A stretch of 64,000 nt of DNA. Origin: Acanthosepion esculentum (lineage: Eukaryota > Mollusca > Cephalopoda > Sepiida > Sepiidae). Position numbers and translations under genes: made by a program. Within the stretch, counting starts at the first letter, position 1. Each line of letters begins with the position of its first letter. Location: assembly GCA_964036315.1 (NCBI GenBank), contig CAXIWW010000817.1, positions 8,219,501 to 8,283,500 on the forward strand. The letters are read 5' to 3'. Positions 1-13,100 of this stretch are shown here, in pieces. The notes beneath the pieces are model-generated. The model worked only from the letters and a program-made list of their open reading frames with translations. It was not told the origin of the DNA and made no database searches.

Positions 1-192
1 TGGGGGGTAACTATTTGCTCATAGCTGGGACCCTTTGTGATCAGAAGCCTTGCTGTCAGATGTAGTTTATATTCATACCTAGGACTAGTTGGCACTGTGG
101 TGCTGTTGGCACTTTTGCTATCAGCTGTTGGCACTTTTGCTATCAGCTGTTGGCACTTTTGCTATCAGCTGTTTGCACTTTTGCTATCAACT

Positions 193-358
193 GGTGTTGT
201 TCGCAAGTTTTTATATAAACATGTATTTTTATACTTTCATAGAGTTTTTTTTTAGTGGGGTGTCACTATTTGCTCATAGCTGGGACCCTTTGTGATCAGA
301 AGCCTTGCTGTCAGATGTAGTTTATAATCATACCTAGGACTATTTGGCACTGTTGTGT
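193..358 (+). repeat. Representative linker module of satellite A
   Basis: One complete copy of the segment that separates blocks of 22-mers. It begins in TGGTGTTGTTCGCAAG and passes through an AT-rich TATATAAACATGTATT stretch and a run of T. It continues with AGTGGGG, GCTCATAGCTGGGACC, TGATCAGAAGCC and GTAGTTTATA, and finishes in ACCTAGGACTA before 22-mers resume. The same module recurs in every higher-order unit in both arms. The second half, from GCTCATAG to about the CCTAGGAC motif, aligns with the 73-bp monomer of satellite E. The TATA-like stretch plus T tract could resemble a promoter, but I see no transcript-supporting feature. Confidence 0.85.
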
Positions 359-3300
359 TGTTGGCACTTGTGCTATCAGCTGTTGGCACTTTTGCTATCA
401 GCTGTTGGCACTTTTGCTATCAGCTGTTGGCACTTTTGGTATCAGCTGTTGGCACTTTTGCTATCAGCTGTTGGCACTTTTGCTATCAGCTGTTTGCACT
501 TTTGCTATCAACTGGTGTTGTTCGCAAGTTTTTATATAAACATGTATTTTTATACTTTCATAGAGTTTTCTTTTAGTGGGGGGTAACTATTTGCTCATAG
601 CTGGGACCCTTTGTGATCAGAAGCCTTGCTGTCAGATGTAGTTTATATTCATACCTAGGACTAGTTGGCACTGTGGTGCTGTTGGCACTTTTGCTATCAG
701 CTGTTGGCACTTTTGCTATCAGCTGTTGGCCCTTTTGCTATCAGCTGTTTGCACTGTTGCTATCAGCTGTTGGCACTTTTGCTATCAGCTGTTGGCACTT
801 TTGATATCAGCTGTTGGCACGTTTGGTATCATCTGTTGGAACTTTTGCTATCAGCTGTTGGCACATTTGCTATCAGCTCTTGGAAGTTTGCTATCAGCTG
901 TTGGCACTTTTGCTATCAGCTGTTGGCACATTTGCTATCAGCTTTTGGCACTTTTGGTATCATCTGTTTGCACATTTGCTATCAGCTGTTGGCACTTTTG
1001 CTATCAGCTGGGGTGATGTTGGCACTTTTGCTATCAACTGGTGTTGTTCGCAAGTTTTTATATAAACATGTATTTTTATACTTTCATAGTGTTTTCTTTT
1101 AGTGGGGGTAACTATTTGCTCATATCTGGGACCCTTTGTGATCAGAAGCCTTGCTGTCAGATGTAGTTTATAGTCATACCTAGGACTAGTTGGCACTGTG
1201 GTGCTGTTGGCACTTTTGCTATCAGCTGTTGGCACTTTCTCTATCAGCTGTTGGCACATTTGGTATCAGCTTTTGGCACTTTTGGTATCAGCTGTTGGCA
1301 CTTTTGCTATCAGCTGTTGGCACTTTTGCTATGAGCTGTTGGCACGTTTGGTATCATCTGTTGGAACTTTTGCTATCAGCTGTTGGCACTTTTGCTATCA
1401 GTTTTTTGGCACTTTTGCTATCAGCTGTTTGCACTTTTGCTATCAGCTGTTTGCACTTTTGCTATCAGCTGTTGGCACTTTTGCTATCAGCTGGCGTGCT
1501 GTTGGCACTTTTGCTATCAACTGGTGTTGTTCGCAAGTTTTTATATAAACATGTATTTTTATACTTTCATAGTGTTTTTTTTTTTAGTGGGGGTTCACTA
1601 TTTGCTCATAGCTGGGACCCTTTGTGATCAGAAGCCTTGCTGTCAGATGTAGTTTATAATCATACCTAGGACTAGATGGCACTGTGGTGCTGTTGGCACT
1701 TTTGATATTAGCTGTTGGCACTTTTGCTACCAGCTTCTGGCACTTTTGCTATCAGCTGTGGTGCTGTTTGCACTTTTGCTATCAACTGGTGTTGTTCGCA
1801 AGTTTTTATATAAACATGTATTTTTATACTTTCATAGTGTTTTCTTTTAGTGGGGGGTCACTATTTGCTCATAGCTGGGACCCTTTGTGATCAGAAGCCT
1901 TGCTGTCAGATGTAGTTTATAGTCATACCTAGGACTAGTTGGCACTGTGGTGCTGTTGGCACTTTTGCTATCAGCTGTTGGCACTTTTGCTATCAGCTCT
2001 TGGCTCTTTTGCTATCAGCATTTGGCACTTTTGCTATCAGCTGTTTGTACTTTCGGTATCATCTGTTGGCCCTTTTTCTATCAGCTGTTGGCACTTTTTT
2101 CTATCAGCTGTTGGCTCTTTTTCTATCAGCTTTTGGCACTTTTGGTATCAGCTGTTGGCACTTTTGCTATCAGCATTTGGCACTTTTGCTATCAGCTGTT
2201 TGTACTTTCGGTATCATCTGTTGGCACTTTTTCTATCAGCTGTTGGCACTTTTTTCTATCAGCTGTTGGCACTTTTGCTATCAGCTGTTGGCACTTTTGC
2301 TGTCAGCTGTTTTCATTTTGCTATCAGCTGTTGGCACTTTTGATATCAGCTTTTGGCACTTTTGGTATCAGCTGTTGGCACTTTTGCTATAAGCTGTTGT
2401 CACTTTTGCTGTAAGCTGTTCACAGTTTTGCTATCAGCTGTTGGCACTTTTGCTATCAGCTGTGGTGCTGTTGGCACTTTTTCTATCAACTGGTGTTGTT
2501 CGCAAGTTTTTATATAAACATGTATTTTTTTACATCCATAGTGTTTTTTTTTTAGTGGGGGATCACTATTTGCTCATAGCTGGGACCCCTTGTGATCAGT
2601 AGCCTTGCTGTCAGATGTAGTTTATAGTCATACCTATGACTAGTTGGCAATGTGGTGCTGATGGCACTTTTGCTATCAGCTGTTGGCACTTTTGTTATTC
2701 TGTTGGCACTTTTGCTATCAGCTGTTGGCACTTTTGCTATCAGCTGTTGGAACTTTTGCTATCAGCTGTTGGCACTTTTGCTATCAGCTTTTGGCACTTT
2801 TGCTATCAGCTGTTGGCACTTTTGCTATCAGCTGTTGGCACTTTTGCTATCAGCTGTGGTGCTGTTTGTACTTTTGCTATCAACTGGTGTTGTTCGCAAG
2901 TTTTTATATAAACATGTATTTTTATACTTTCATATTGTTTTTTTAGTGGGGCGTAACTATTTGCTCATAGCTGGGACCCTTTGTGATCAGAAGCCTTTCT
3001 GTAAGATGTAGTTTATAGTCATACCTAGGACTAGTTGGCACTGTGGTGCTCTTGGCACTTTTGCTATCAGCTGTTGGCACTTTTGCTATCAGCTGTTGGC
3101 ACTTTTGCTATCAGCTGTGGTGCTGTTGGCACTTTTGCTATCAACTGGTGTTGTTCGCAAGTTTTTATATAAACATGTATTTTTATACATTCATAGTGTT
3201 CTTCTTTAGTGGGGGGTCACTATTTGCTCATAGCTGGGAACCTTTGTGATCAGAAGCCTTGCTGTCAGATGTAGTTTATAGTCATACCTAGGACTAGTTG

Positions 3301-3378
3301 GCAATGTGGTGCTGTTGGCATTTTTGCTATCAGCTGTTGGCACGTTTGCTATCAGATGTTGGCACTTTTGCTATCAGC

Positions 3379-3830
3379 TGTTGGCACGTTTGCTATCAGC
3401 TGTTGGCACTTTTGTAATCAGCTCTGGTGATTTTGGCACTTTTGCTATCAACTGGTGTTGTTCGCCAGTTTTTATATAAATATGTATTTTTATACTTTCA
3501 TAACGTTTTTTTTTTAGTGGGGGGTCACTATTTGCTCAAAGCTGGGACCCTTTTTGATCAGAAGTCTTGCTGTCAGATGTAGTTTATAATCATACCTAGG
3601 ACTAGTTCGCACAGTGGTGCTGTTGGCACTTTTGCTATCAGCTGTTGGCACTTTTGCTATAGGCTTTTGGCACGTTTGGTATCATCTGTTGGCACTTTTG
3701 CTATCAGCTGTGGTGCTGTTGGCACTTTTGCTATCAGCTGTTGGCACGTTTGCTATCAGCTGTTGGCACTTTTGTAATCAGCTCTGGTGATTTTGGCACT
3801 TTTGCTATCAACTGGTGTTGTTCGCCAGTT
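3379..3830 (+). repeat. Local 360-bp duplication inside satellite A
   Basis: The 120 bases at 3,361-3,480 recur identically at 3,721-3,840, including the unusual variant GTAATCAGCTCTGGTG. The offset of 360 bp exceeds one higher-order unit here. The mirrored place in the reverse arm (about 22,860-23,250) lacks this variant, and mirror coordinates shift by 126 bp across the interval. The copied patch therefore belongs to the forward arm only, fitting a local conversion or unequal exchange after the arms formed. Confidence 0.75.
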
Positions 3831-4829
3831 TTTATATAAACATGTATTTTTATACTTTCAGAGTGTTTTTTTTTAGTGGGGGGTCACTATTTGCTCATAG
3901 CTGGGACCCTTTGTGATCAGAAGCTTTGCTGTCAGATGTAGTTTATAGTCATACCTAGGACTAGTTGGCACTGTGGTGCTGTTGGCACATTTGCTATCAG
4001 CTGTTGGCACTTTTGCTATCAGCTGTGGTGCTGTTTGCACTTTTGCTATCAACTGGTTTTGTTCGCAAGTTTTTTATAAACATGTATTTTTATACTTTCA
4101 TAGTGTTTTTTTTTAGTGGGGGGTAACTATTTGCTCATAGCTGGGACCCTTTGTGATCAGAAGCATTGCTGTCAGATGTAGTTTATAGTCATTACTAGGA
4201 CTAGTTGGCACTGTGGTGCTTTTGGCACTTTTGCTATCAGCTGTTGGCACATTTGCTATCAGCTGTTGGCACTTTTGCTATTAGCTGTTGGCACTTTTGC
4301 TATCAGCTGAGTGCTGTTGGCACTTTTGCTATCAACTGGTGTTGTTCGCAAGTTTTTATATAAACATGTATTTTTATACTTTCACATTGTTTTTTTTTTT
4401 AATGGGGGGTCACTATTTGCTCATAGCTGGGACCCTTTGTGATCAGAAGCCTTGCTGTCAGATGTAGTTTATAGTCATACCTAGGACTAGTTGGCACTGT
4501 GGTGCTGTTGGCACTTTTGCTATCAGCTGTTGGTACTTTTGCTATTAGCTGTTGGCACTTTTGCTATAAGCTTTTGGCACATTTGGTATCAGCTGTTGGC
4601 ACTTTTGCTATCAGCTGTTGGCAATTTGCAATCAGCTGTTGGCACTTTTGCTATCAGCTGTTAGCACTTTTGTTATCAGCTGTTGGCACATTTGCTATCA
4701 GCTTTGGAGCTTTTGCTATCAGCTGTTGGCAGTTTTGGTATCAGCTGTTGGCACTATTTGCTATCAGCTTTTGGCACTTTTGCTATCAGCTGTGGTGCTG
4801 TTGGCACTTTTGCTATCAACTGGTGTTGT

Positions 4830-7800
4830 TCGCAAGTTTTTATATAAACATGTATTTTTATACATTCACATATTTTTTTTTTTTAATGGGGGTCGCTATT
4901 TGCTCATAGCTGGGAACCTTTTTGATCAGAAGCCTTGCTGTCAGATGTAGTTTATAGTCATAACTAGGACTAGTTGGCACTGTGGTGCTTTTGGCACTTT
5001 TGCTATCAGCTGTTGGCACTTATACTATCAGCTGTTGGCACTTTTGCTATAAGATGTGGGGCTGTTTGCACTTTTGCTATCAACTGGTGTTGTTCGCAAG
5101 TTTTTTATAAACATGTATTTTTATACTTTCATAGTGTTTTTTTTTAGTGGGGGGTAACTATTTGCTCATAGCTGGGACCCTTTGAGATCAGAAGCCTTGC
5201 TGTCAGATGTACTTTATAGTCGTACCTAGGAGTAGTTGGCACTGTGGTGCTGTTGGCACTTTTGCTATCAGCTGTTGGTACTTTTGCTATTAGCTGTTGG
5301 CACTTTTGCTATCAGCTTTTGGCACTTTTGGTATGAGCTCTTGGCACTTTTGCTATCAGCTGTTGGCAATTTGCAATCAGCTGTTGGCACTTTTGCTATC
5401 AGCTGTTGGCACTTTTGATATCAGCTGTTGGCACTTTTGCTATAAGCTGTTGGCACTTTTGCTATCAGCTGTTGGCAGTTTTGGTATCATCTGTTGGCAC
5501 TTTTGCTATCAGCTGTTGGCACTTTTGCTATCAGCTTTTGGCACTTTTGGTATCAGCTGTTGGCATTATTTGCTATCAGCTGTTGGCACTTTTGCTATCA
5601 GCTGTGGTGCTGTTGGCACTTTTGCTATCAACTGGTGTTGTTCGTAAGTTTTTATATAAACATGTATTTTTATACATTCATAGCATTTTTTTTAGTGGGG
5701 GGTCACTATTTGCTCATAGCTGGGACCCTTTGAGATCAGAAGCCTTGCTGTCAGATGTAGTTTATAGTCATACCTAGGACTAGTTGGCACTGTGGTGCTT
5801 TTGGGACTTTTGCTATCAGCTGTTGGCACTTTTACCATCAGCTGTTGGCACTGTTGCTATTAGCTGTTGGCACTTTTGCTATCAGCTGAGTGCTGTTGGC
5901 ACTTTTGCTATCAACTGGTGTTGTTCGCAAGTTTTTATATAAACATGTATTTTTATACTCTCACATTTTTTTTTTTTTAATGGGGGTCACTATTTGCTCA
6001 TAGCTGGGACCCATTGTGATCAGAAGCCTTGCTTTCAGATGTAGTTTATAGACATACCTAGGACTAGTTGGCACTGTGGTGCTTTTGGCACTTTTGCTAT
6101 CAGCTGTTGGCACTTTTAATATCAGCTGTTGGCACTTTTGCTATTAGCTGTTGGCACTTTTGCTATCAGCTGTGGTGCTGTTGGCACTTTTGCTATCAAC
6201 TGGTGTTGTTCGCAAGTATTTATATAAACATGTATTTTTATACTTTCATAGTGTTTTTTTAGTGGGGGGTCACTATTTGCTCATAGCTGGGACCCTTTCT
6301 GGTAGGAAGCCTTGCTGTCAGATGTAGTTTATAGTCATACCTAGGACTAGTTGGCACTGTGGTGCTGTTGGCACTTTTGCTATAAGCTATTGGCACTTTT
6401 GCTATCAGCTGTTGGGACTATTACTATCAGCTGTTGGCACTTTTGCTATGAGCTGTTGTGCTGTTGGCACTTTTGCTATCAACTGGGGCTGTTCGCAAGT
6501 TTTTATATAAACATGTATTTTAATACATTCATAGTGTTTTTTTTTAGTGAGGGCCACTATTTGCTCATAGCTGGGACCCTTTGTGGAGAGAAGCCTAGCT
6601 GTCAGATGTAGTTTATAGTCATACCTAGTACTAGTTGGCACGGTGGTGCTGTTGGCACTTTTGCTATCAGATGTTGGCACTTTTGCTATCAGCTGTTGGC
6701 ACTTTAGCTATCAGCTGTTGGCACGTTTGCTATCAGCTGTTGGCACTTTTGGTATCAGCTGTTGGCACTTTTGCTATCAGCTGTTGTCACTTTTTCTATC
6801 AGCTGTGATGCTGTTGGCACTTTTGCTATCAACTGGTGTTGTTCGCAAGTTTTTATATAAATATGTATTTTTATACATTCATAGTGTTTTTTTTAGTGAG
6901 GGCCACTATTTGCTCATAGCTGGGACCCTTTGTGGAGAGAAGCCTAGCTGTCAGATGTAGTTTATACTCATACCTAGGACTAGTTGGCACTGTGGTGCTG
7001 TTGGCACTTTTGCTATCAGCTGTTGGCACTTTTGCTATCAGCTGTTGGCACTTTTGCTATCAGCTTTTGGCACTTTTGCTATCAGCTGTTGGCACTTTTG
7101 CTATCATTTGTTGGCACTTTTAGTATCAGCTGTTGGCACTTTTGCTATCAGCTGTTGGCACTTTTCCTATCAGCTGTTGGCACTTTTGCTATCAGCTGTT
7201 GGCACTTTTGCTATCAGCTTTTGGCACTTTTAGTATCAGCTGTTGGCACTTTTGCTATCAGCTGTTGGCACTTTTGCTATCAGCTGTGGTGCTGTTGGCA
7301 CTTTTGCTCTCAACTGGTGTTGTTCGCAAGTTTTTATATAAACATGTATTTTTATACATTCATAGTGTTTTTTTTAGTGGGGGTCACTATTTGCTCATAG
7401 CTGGGAACCTTTGTGATCAGATGTCTTACTGTCAGATGTAGTTTATAGTCATAACTAGGACTAGTTGGCAATGTGGTGCTGTTGGCACTTTTGCTATCAG
7501 CTGTTGGCACTTTTGCTCTCAGCTGTTGGCACTTTTGCTATCAGCTTTTTGCACTTTTGGTATCAGCTGTTGACACTTTTGCTATCAGCTGTTTGCAGTT
7601 TTGCTATCAGCTGTTGGCACTTTTGCAATCATCTGTTGGCACTTTTGCTATCAGCTGTTGGCACTTTTGCTATCAGCTTTTGGCACTTTTGCTATCAGCT
7701 GTTGGCACTTTTGCTATCAGCTGTGGTGCTGTTGGCACTTTTGCTATCAACTGGTGTTGTTCGCAAGTTTTAATAAAAACATGTATTTTCATACATTCAT

Positions 7801-8220
7801 AGTGTTTTTTTTTAGTGGGGGGTCACTATTTGCTCATAGCTGGGACCCTTTGTGATCAGAAGTCTTGTTGTCAGATGGAGTTTATAGTCATACCAAGGAC
7901 TAGTTGGCACTGTGGTGCTGTTGGCACTTTTGCTATCAGCTGTTGGCACTTTTGCTATCAGCTGTTGGCACTTTTGCTATCAGCTTTTGGCACTTTGGGT
8001 ATCAGCTGTTGGCACTTTTGCTATCAGCTGTTTGCACTTTTGCTATCAGCTGTTGGCATTTTGCAATCAGCTGTTGGCACTTTTGCTATCAGCTGTTGGC
8101 ACTTTTGCTATCAGCTGTTGTCACTTTTGCTATCAGGTGTTGGCACTTTTGCAATCAGCTGTGGTGCTGTTGGCACATTTGCTATCAACTGGTGTTGTTC
8201 GCAAGTTTTTATATAAACAT
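4830..8220 (+). repeat. Segmental duplication in satellite A, copy 1
   Basis: A multi-unit block whose higher-order units recur in the same order at about 10,200-13,875. Diagnostic variants include a linker with GGTCGCTATT (4,891 and 10,261) and one with CGTACCTAGGAGTAG (about 5,220 and 10,590). Another pair has GTGGAGAGAAGCCTAGC (about 6,585 and 12,215). The offset is 5,370 bp at the left. It rises to 5,631-5,633 and then 5,655 bp at the right, showing a later gain of about one higher-order unit and then one 22-mer. Confidence 0.85.
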
Positions 8221-8954
8221 GTATTTTTATACATTCATTGTGTTTTTTTTTAGTGGGGTGTCACTATTTGCTCATAGCTGGGATCCTTTGTGATCAGAAG
8301 CCTTGCTGTCAGATGTAGTTTATAGTCATACCTAGGACTAGTTGGCAATGTGGTGCTTTTGGCACTTTTGCTACCAGCTGTTGGCAGTTTTGCTATCAGC
8401 TGTTGGCACTTTTGCTATCAGCTGTTGGCACTTTTGCTATCAGCTGTGGTGCTGTTGGCACTTTTGCTATCAACTGGTGTTGTTCGCAAGTTTTTATATA
8501 AACATGTATTTTTATACATTCATAGTGTTTTTTTTTTTTAGTGGGGGGTCACTATTTACTCATAGCTGGGACCCTTTGTGATCAGAAGCCTTGCTGCCAG
8601 ATATAGTTTATAGTCATACCTAGGACTAGTTGGCAGTGTGGTGCTGTTGGCACATTTGCTATCAGCTGTTGGCACTTTTGCTATCAGCTGTGGTGCTGTT
8701 GGCACTTTTGCTATCAACTGGTGTTGTTCGCAAGTTTTTATATAAACATGTATTTTTATACATTCATAGTATTTTTTTAGTGGGGGGTCACTATTTGCTC
8801 ATAGCTGGGACCCTTTGTGATCAGAAGCCTTGCTGTCAGATGTAGTTTATAGTCATACACAGGACTAGTTGGCACTGTTGTGCTTTTGGCACTTTTGCTA
8901 TCAGCTGTTGGCACTTTTACTATCAGCTGTTGGCACTTTTGCTATTAGCTGTTG
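7735..8954 (+). repeat. 1,220-bp tandem duplication in satellite A, copy 1
   Basis: This stretch of about four higher-order units is repeated directly at about 8,955-10,174 at a constant offset of 1,220 bp. In the lines compared I found only two substitutions, near 7,932/9,152 and 8,859/10,079. Both copies start in a linker with the rare variant TAATAAAAACATG, which helps fix the left boundary. Near-identity shows a very recent unequal exchange. Confidence 0.88.
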
Positions 8955-10174
8955 GCACTTTTGCTATCAACTGGTGTTGTTCGCAAGTTTTAATAAAAAC
9001 ATGTATTTTCATACATTCATAGTGTTTTTTTTTAGTGGGGGGTCACTATTTGCTCATAGCTGGGACCCTTTGTGATCAGAAGTCTTGTTGTCAGATGGAG
9101 TTTATAGTCATACCAAGGACTAGTTGGCACTGTGGTGCTGTTGGCACTTTTGTTATCAGCTGTTGGCACTTTTGCTATCAGCTGTTGGCACTTTTGCTAT
9201 CAGCTTTTGGCACTTTGGGTATCAGCTGTTGGCACTTTTGCTATCAGCTGTTTGCACTTTTGCTATCAGCTGTTGGCATTTTGCAATCAGCTGTTGGCAC
9301 TTTTGCTATCAGCTGTTGGCACTTTTGCTATCAGCTGTTGTCACTTTTGCTATCAGGTGTTGGCACTTTTGCAATCAGCTGTGGTGCTGTTGGCACATTT
9401 GCTATCAACTGGTGTTGTTCGCAAGTTTTTATATAAACATGTATTTTTATACATTCATTGTGTTTTTTTTTAGTGGGGTGTCACTATTTGCTCATAGCTG
9501 GGATCCTTTGTGATCAGAAGCCTTGCTGTCAGATGTAGTTTATAGTCATACCTAGGACTAGTTGGCAATGTGGTGCTTTTGGCACTTTTGCTACCAGCTG
9601 TTGGCAGTTTTGCTATCAGCTGTTGGCACTTTTGCTATCAGCTGTTGGCACTTTTGCTATCAGCTGTGGTGCTGTTGGCACTTTTGCTATCAACTGGTGT
9701 TGTTCGCAAGTTTTTATATAAACATGTATTTTTATACATTCATAGTGTTTTTTTTTTTTAGTGGGGGGTCACTATTTACTCATAGCTGGGACCCTTTGTG
9801 ATCAGAAGCCTTGCTGCCAGATATAGTTTATAGTCATACCTAGGACTAGTTGGCAGTGTGGTGCTGTTGGCACATTTGCTATCAGCTGTTGGCACTTTTG
9901 CTATCAGCTGTGGTGCTGTTGGCACTTTTGCTATCAACTGGTGTTGTTCGCAAGTTTTTATATAAACATGTATTTTTATACATTCATAGTATTTTTTTAG
10001 TGGGGGGTCACTATTTGCTCATAGCTGGGACCCTTTGTGATCAGAAGCCTTGCTGTCAGATGTAGTTTATAGTCATACATAGGACTAGTTGGCACTGTTG
10101 TGCTTTTGGCACTTTTGCTATCAGCTGTTGGCACTTTTACTATCAGCTGTTGGCACTTTTGCTATTAGCTGTTG
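8955..10174 (+). repeat. 1,220-bp tandem duplication in satellite A, copy 2
   Basis: Second copy of the block above. It ends where the sequence changes to the TTATATAAACATG linker form and then runs into copy 2 of the larger segmental duplication. The breakpoint lies inside conserved linker sequence, as expected for homologous unequal crossing over. Confidence 0.88.
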
Positions 10175-10199
10175 GCACTTTTGCTATCAACTGGTGTTG

Positions 10200-13100
10200 T
10201 TCGCAAGTTTTTATATAAACATGTATTTTTATACATTCACATATTTTTTTTTTTAATGGGGGTCGCTATTTGCTCATAGCTGGGAACCTTTTTGATCAGA
10301 AGCCTTGCTGTCAGATGTAGTTTATAGTCATAACTAGGACTAGTTGGCACTGTGGTGCTTTTGGCACTTTTGCTATCAGCTGTTGGCACTTATACTATCA
10401 GCTGTTGGCACTTTTGCTATCAGATGTGGTGCTGTTGGCACTTTTGCTATCAACTGGTGTTGTTCGCAAGTTTTTTATAAACATGTATTTTTATACTTTC
10501 ATAGTGTTTTTTTTTAGTGGGGGGTAACTATTTGCTCATAGCTGGGACCCTTTGAGATCAGAAGCCTTGCTGTCAGATGTACTTTATAGTCGTACCTAGG
10601 AGTAGTTGGCACTGTGGTGCTGTTGGCACTTTTGCTATCAGCTGTTGGTACTTTTGCTATTAGCTGTTGGCACTTTTGCTATCAGCTTTTGGCACTTTTG
10701 GTATGAGCTGTTGGCACTTTTGCTATCAGCTGTTGGCAATTTGCAATCAGCTGTTGGCACTTTTGCTATCAGCTGTTGGCACTTTTGATATCAGCTGTTG
10801 GCACTTTTGCTATAAGCTGTTGGCACTTTTGCTATCAGCTGTTGGCAGTTTTGGTATCATCTGTTGGCACTTTTGCTATCAGCTGTTGGCACTTTTGCTA
10901 TCAGCTTTTGGCACTTTTGGTATCAGCTGTTGGCACTATTTGCTATCAGCTGTTGGCACTTTTGCTATCAGCTGTGGTGCTGTTGGCACTTTTGCTATCA
11001 ACTGGTGTTGTTCGTAAGTTTTTATATAAACATGTATTTTTATACATTCATAGTATTTTTTTTAGTGGGGGGTCACTATTTGCTCATAGCTGGGTCCCTT
11101 TGTGATCAGAAGCCTTGCTGTCAGATGTAGTTTATAGTCATACCTAGGACTAGTTGGCACTGTGGTGCTTTTGGGACTTTTGCTATCAGCTGTTGGCACT
11201 TTTACCATCAGCTGTTGGCACTGTTGCTATTAGCTGTTGGCACTTTTGCTATCAGCTGAGTGCTGTTGGCACTTTTGCTATCAACTGGTGTTGTTCGCAA
11301 GTTTTTATATAAACATGTATTTTTATACTCTCACATTGTTTTTTTTTTAATGGGGGTCACTATTTGCTCATAGCTGGGACCCATTGTGATCAGAAGCCTT
11401 GCTTTCAGATGTAGTTTATAGACATACCTAGGACTAGTTGGCACTGTGGTGCTTTTGGCACTTTTGCTATCAGCTGTTGGCACTTTTACTATCAGCTGTT
11501 GGCACTTTTGCTATTAGCTGTTGGCACTTTTGCTATCAGCTGAGTGCTGTTGGCACTTTTGCTATCAACTGGTGTTGTTCGCAAGTTTTTATATAAACAT
11601 GTATTTTTATACTTTGATAGTGTTTTTTTTAGTGGGGGGTCACTATTTGCTGATAGCTGGGACCCTTTGTGATCAGAATCCTTGCTGTCAGATGTAGTTT
11701 ATAGTCATACCTAGGACTAGATGGCACTGTGGTGCTGTTGGCACTTTTGCTATCAGCTCTTGGCACTTTTGCTATCAGCTGTTGGCACTTTTGCTATCAG
11801 CTGTGGTGCTGTTGGCACTTTTGCTATCAACTGGTGTTGTTCGCAAGTATTTATATAAACATGTATTTTTATACTTTCATAGTGTTTTTTTAGTGGGGTG
11901 TCACTATTTGCTCATAGCTGGGACCCTTTCTGGTAGGAAGCCTTGCTGTCAGATGTAGTTTATAGTCATACCTAGGACTAGTTGGCACTGTGGTGCTGTT
12001 GGCACTTTTGCTATAAGCTATTGGCACTTTTGCTATCAGCTGTTGGGACTATTACTATCAGCTGTTGGCACTTATGCTATGAGCTGTTGTGCTGTTGGCA
12101 CTTTTGCTATCAACTGGGGCTGTTCGCAAGTTTTTATATAAACATGTATTTTAATACATTCATAGTGTTTTTTTTTTAGTGAGGGCCACTATTTGCTCAT
12201 AGCTGGGACCCTTTGTGGAGAGAAGCCTAGCTGTCAGATGTAGTTTATAGTCATACCTAGTACTAGTTGGCACGGTGGTGCTGTTGGCACTTTTGCTATC
12301 AGATGTTGGCACTTTTGCTATCAGCTGTTGGCACTTTAGCAATCAGCTGTTGGCACGTTTGCTATCAGCTGTTGGCACTTTTGGTATCAGCTGTTGGCAC
12401 TTTTGCTATCAGCTGTTGTCACTTTTTCTATCAGCTGTGATGCTGTTGGCACTTTTGCTATCAACTGGTGTTGTTCGCAAGTTTTTATATAAATATGTAT
12501 TTTTATACATTCATAGTGTTTTTTTTAGTGGGGGGTCACTATTTGCTCATAGCTGGGTCCATTTGTGATCAGAAGCCTTGCTTTCAGATGTAGTTTATAG
12601 TCATACCTAGGACTAGTTGGCACTGTGGTGCTGTTGGCACTTTTGATATCAGCTGTTGGCACTTTTGCTATCAGCTGTTGGCACTTTTGCTATCAGCTTT
12701 TGGCACTTTTGCTATCAGCTGTTGGCACTTTTGCTATCATTTGTTGGCACTTTTAGTATCAGCTGTTGGCACTTTTGCTATCAGCTGTTGGCACTTTTCC
12801 TATCAGCTGTTGGCACTTTTGCTATCAGCTGTTGGCACTTTTGCTATCAGCTTTTGGCACTTTTAGTATCAGCTGTTGGCACTTTTGCTATCAGCTGTTG
12901 GCACTTTTGCTATCAGCTGTGGTGCTGTTGGCACTTTTGCTCTCAACTGGTGTTGTTCGCAAGTTTTTATATAAACATGTATTTTTATACATTCATAGTG
13001 TTTTTTTTAGTGGGGGTCACTATTTGCTCATAGCTGGGAACCTTTGTGATCAGATGTCTTACTGTCAGATGTAGTTTATAGTCATAACTAGGACTAGTTG

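Noticed and set aside
1939..2414. Overlapping frames of 130-155 codons in family A that look like Leu/Cys-rich membrane peptides
   Set aside because: Three frames of the same 22-bp repeat give the same 22-residue peptide in different phase; hydrophobicity reflects the T-rich repeat.
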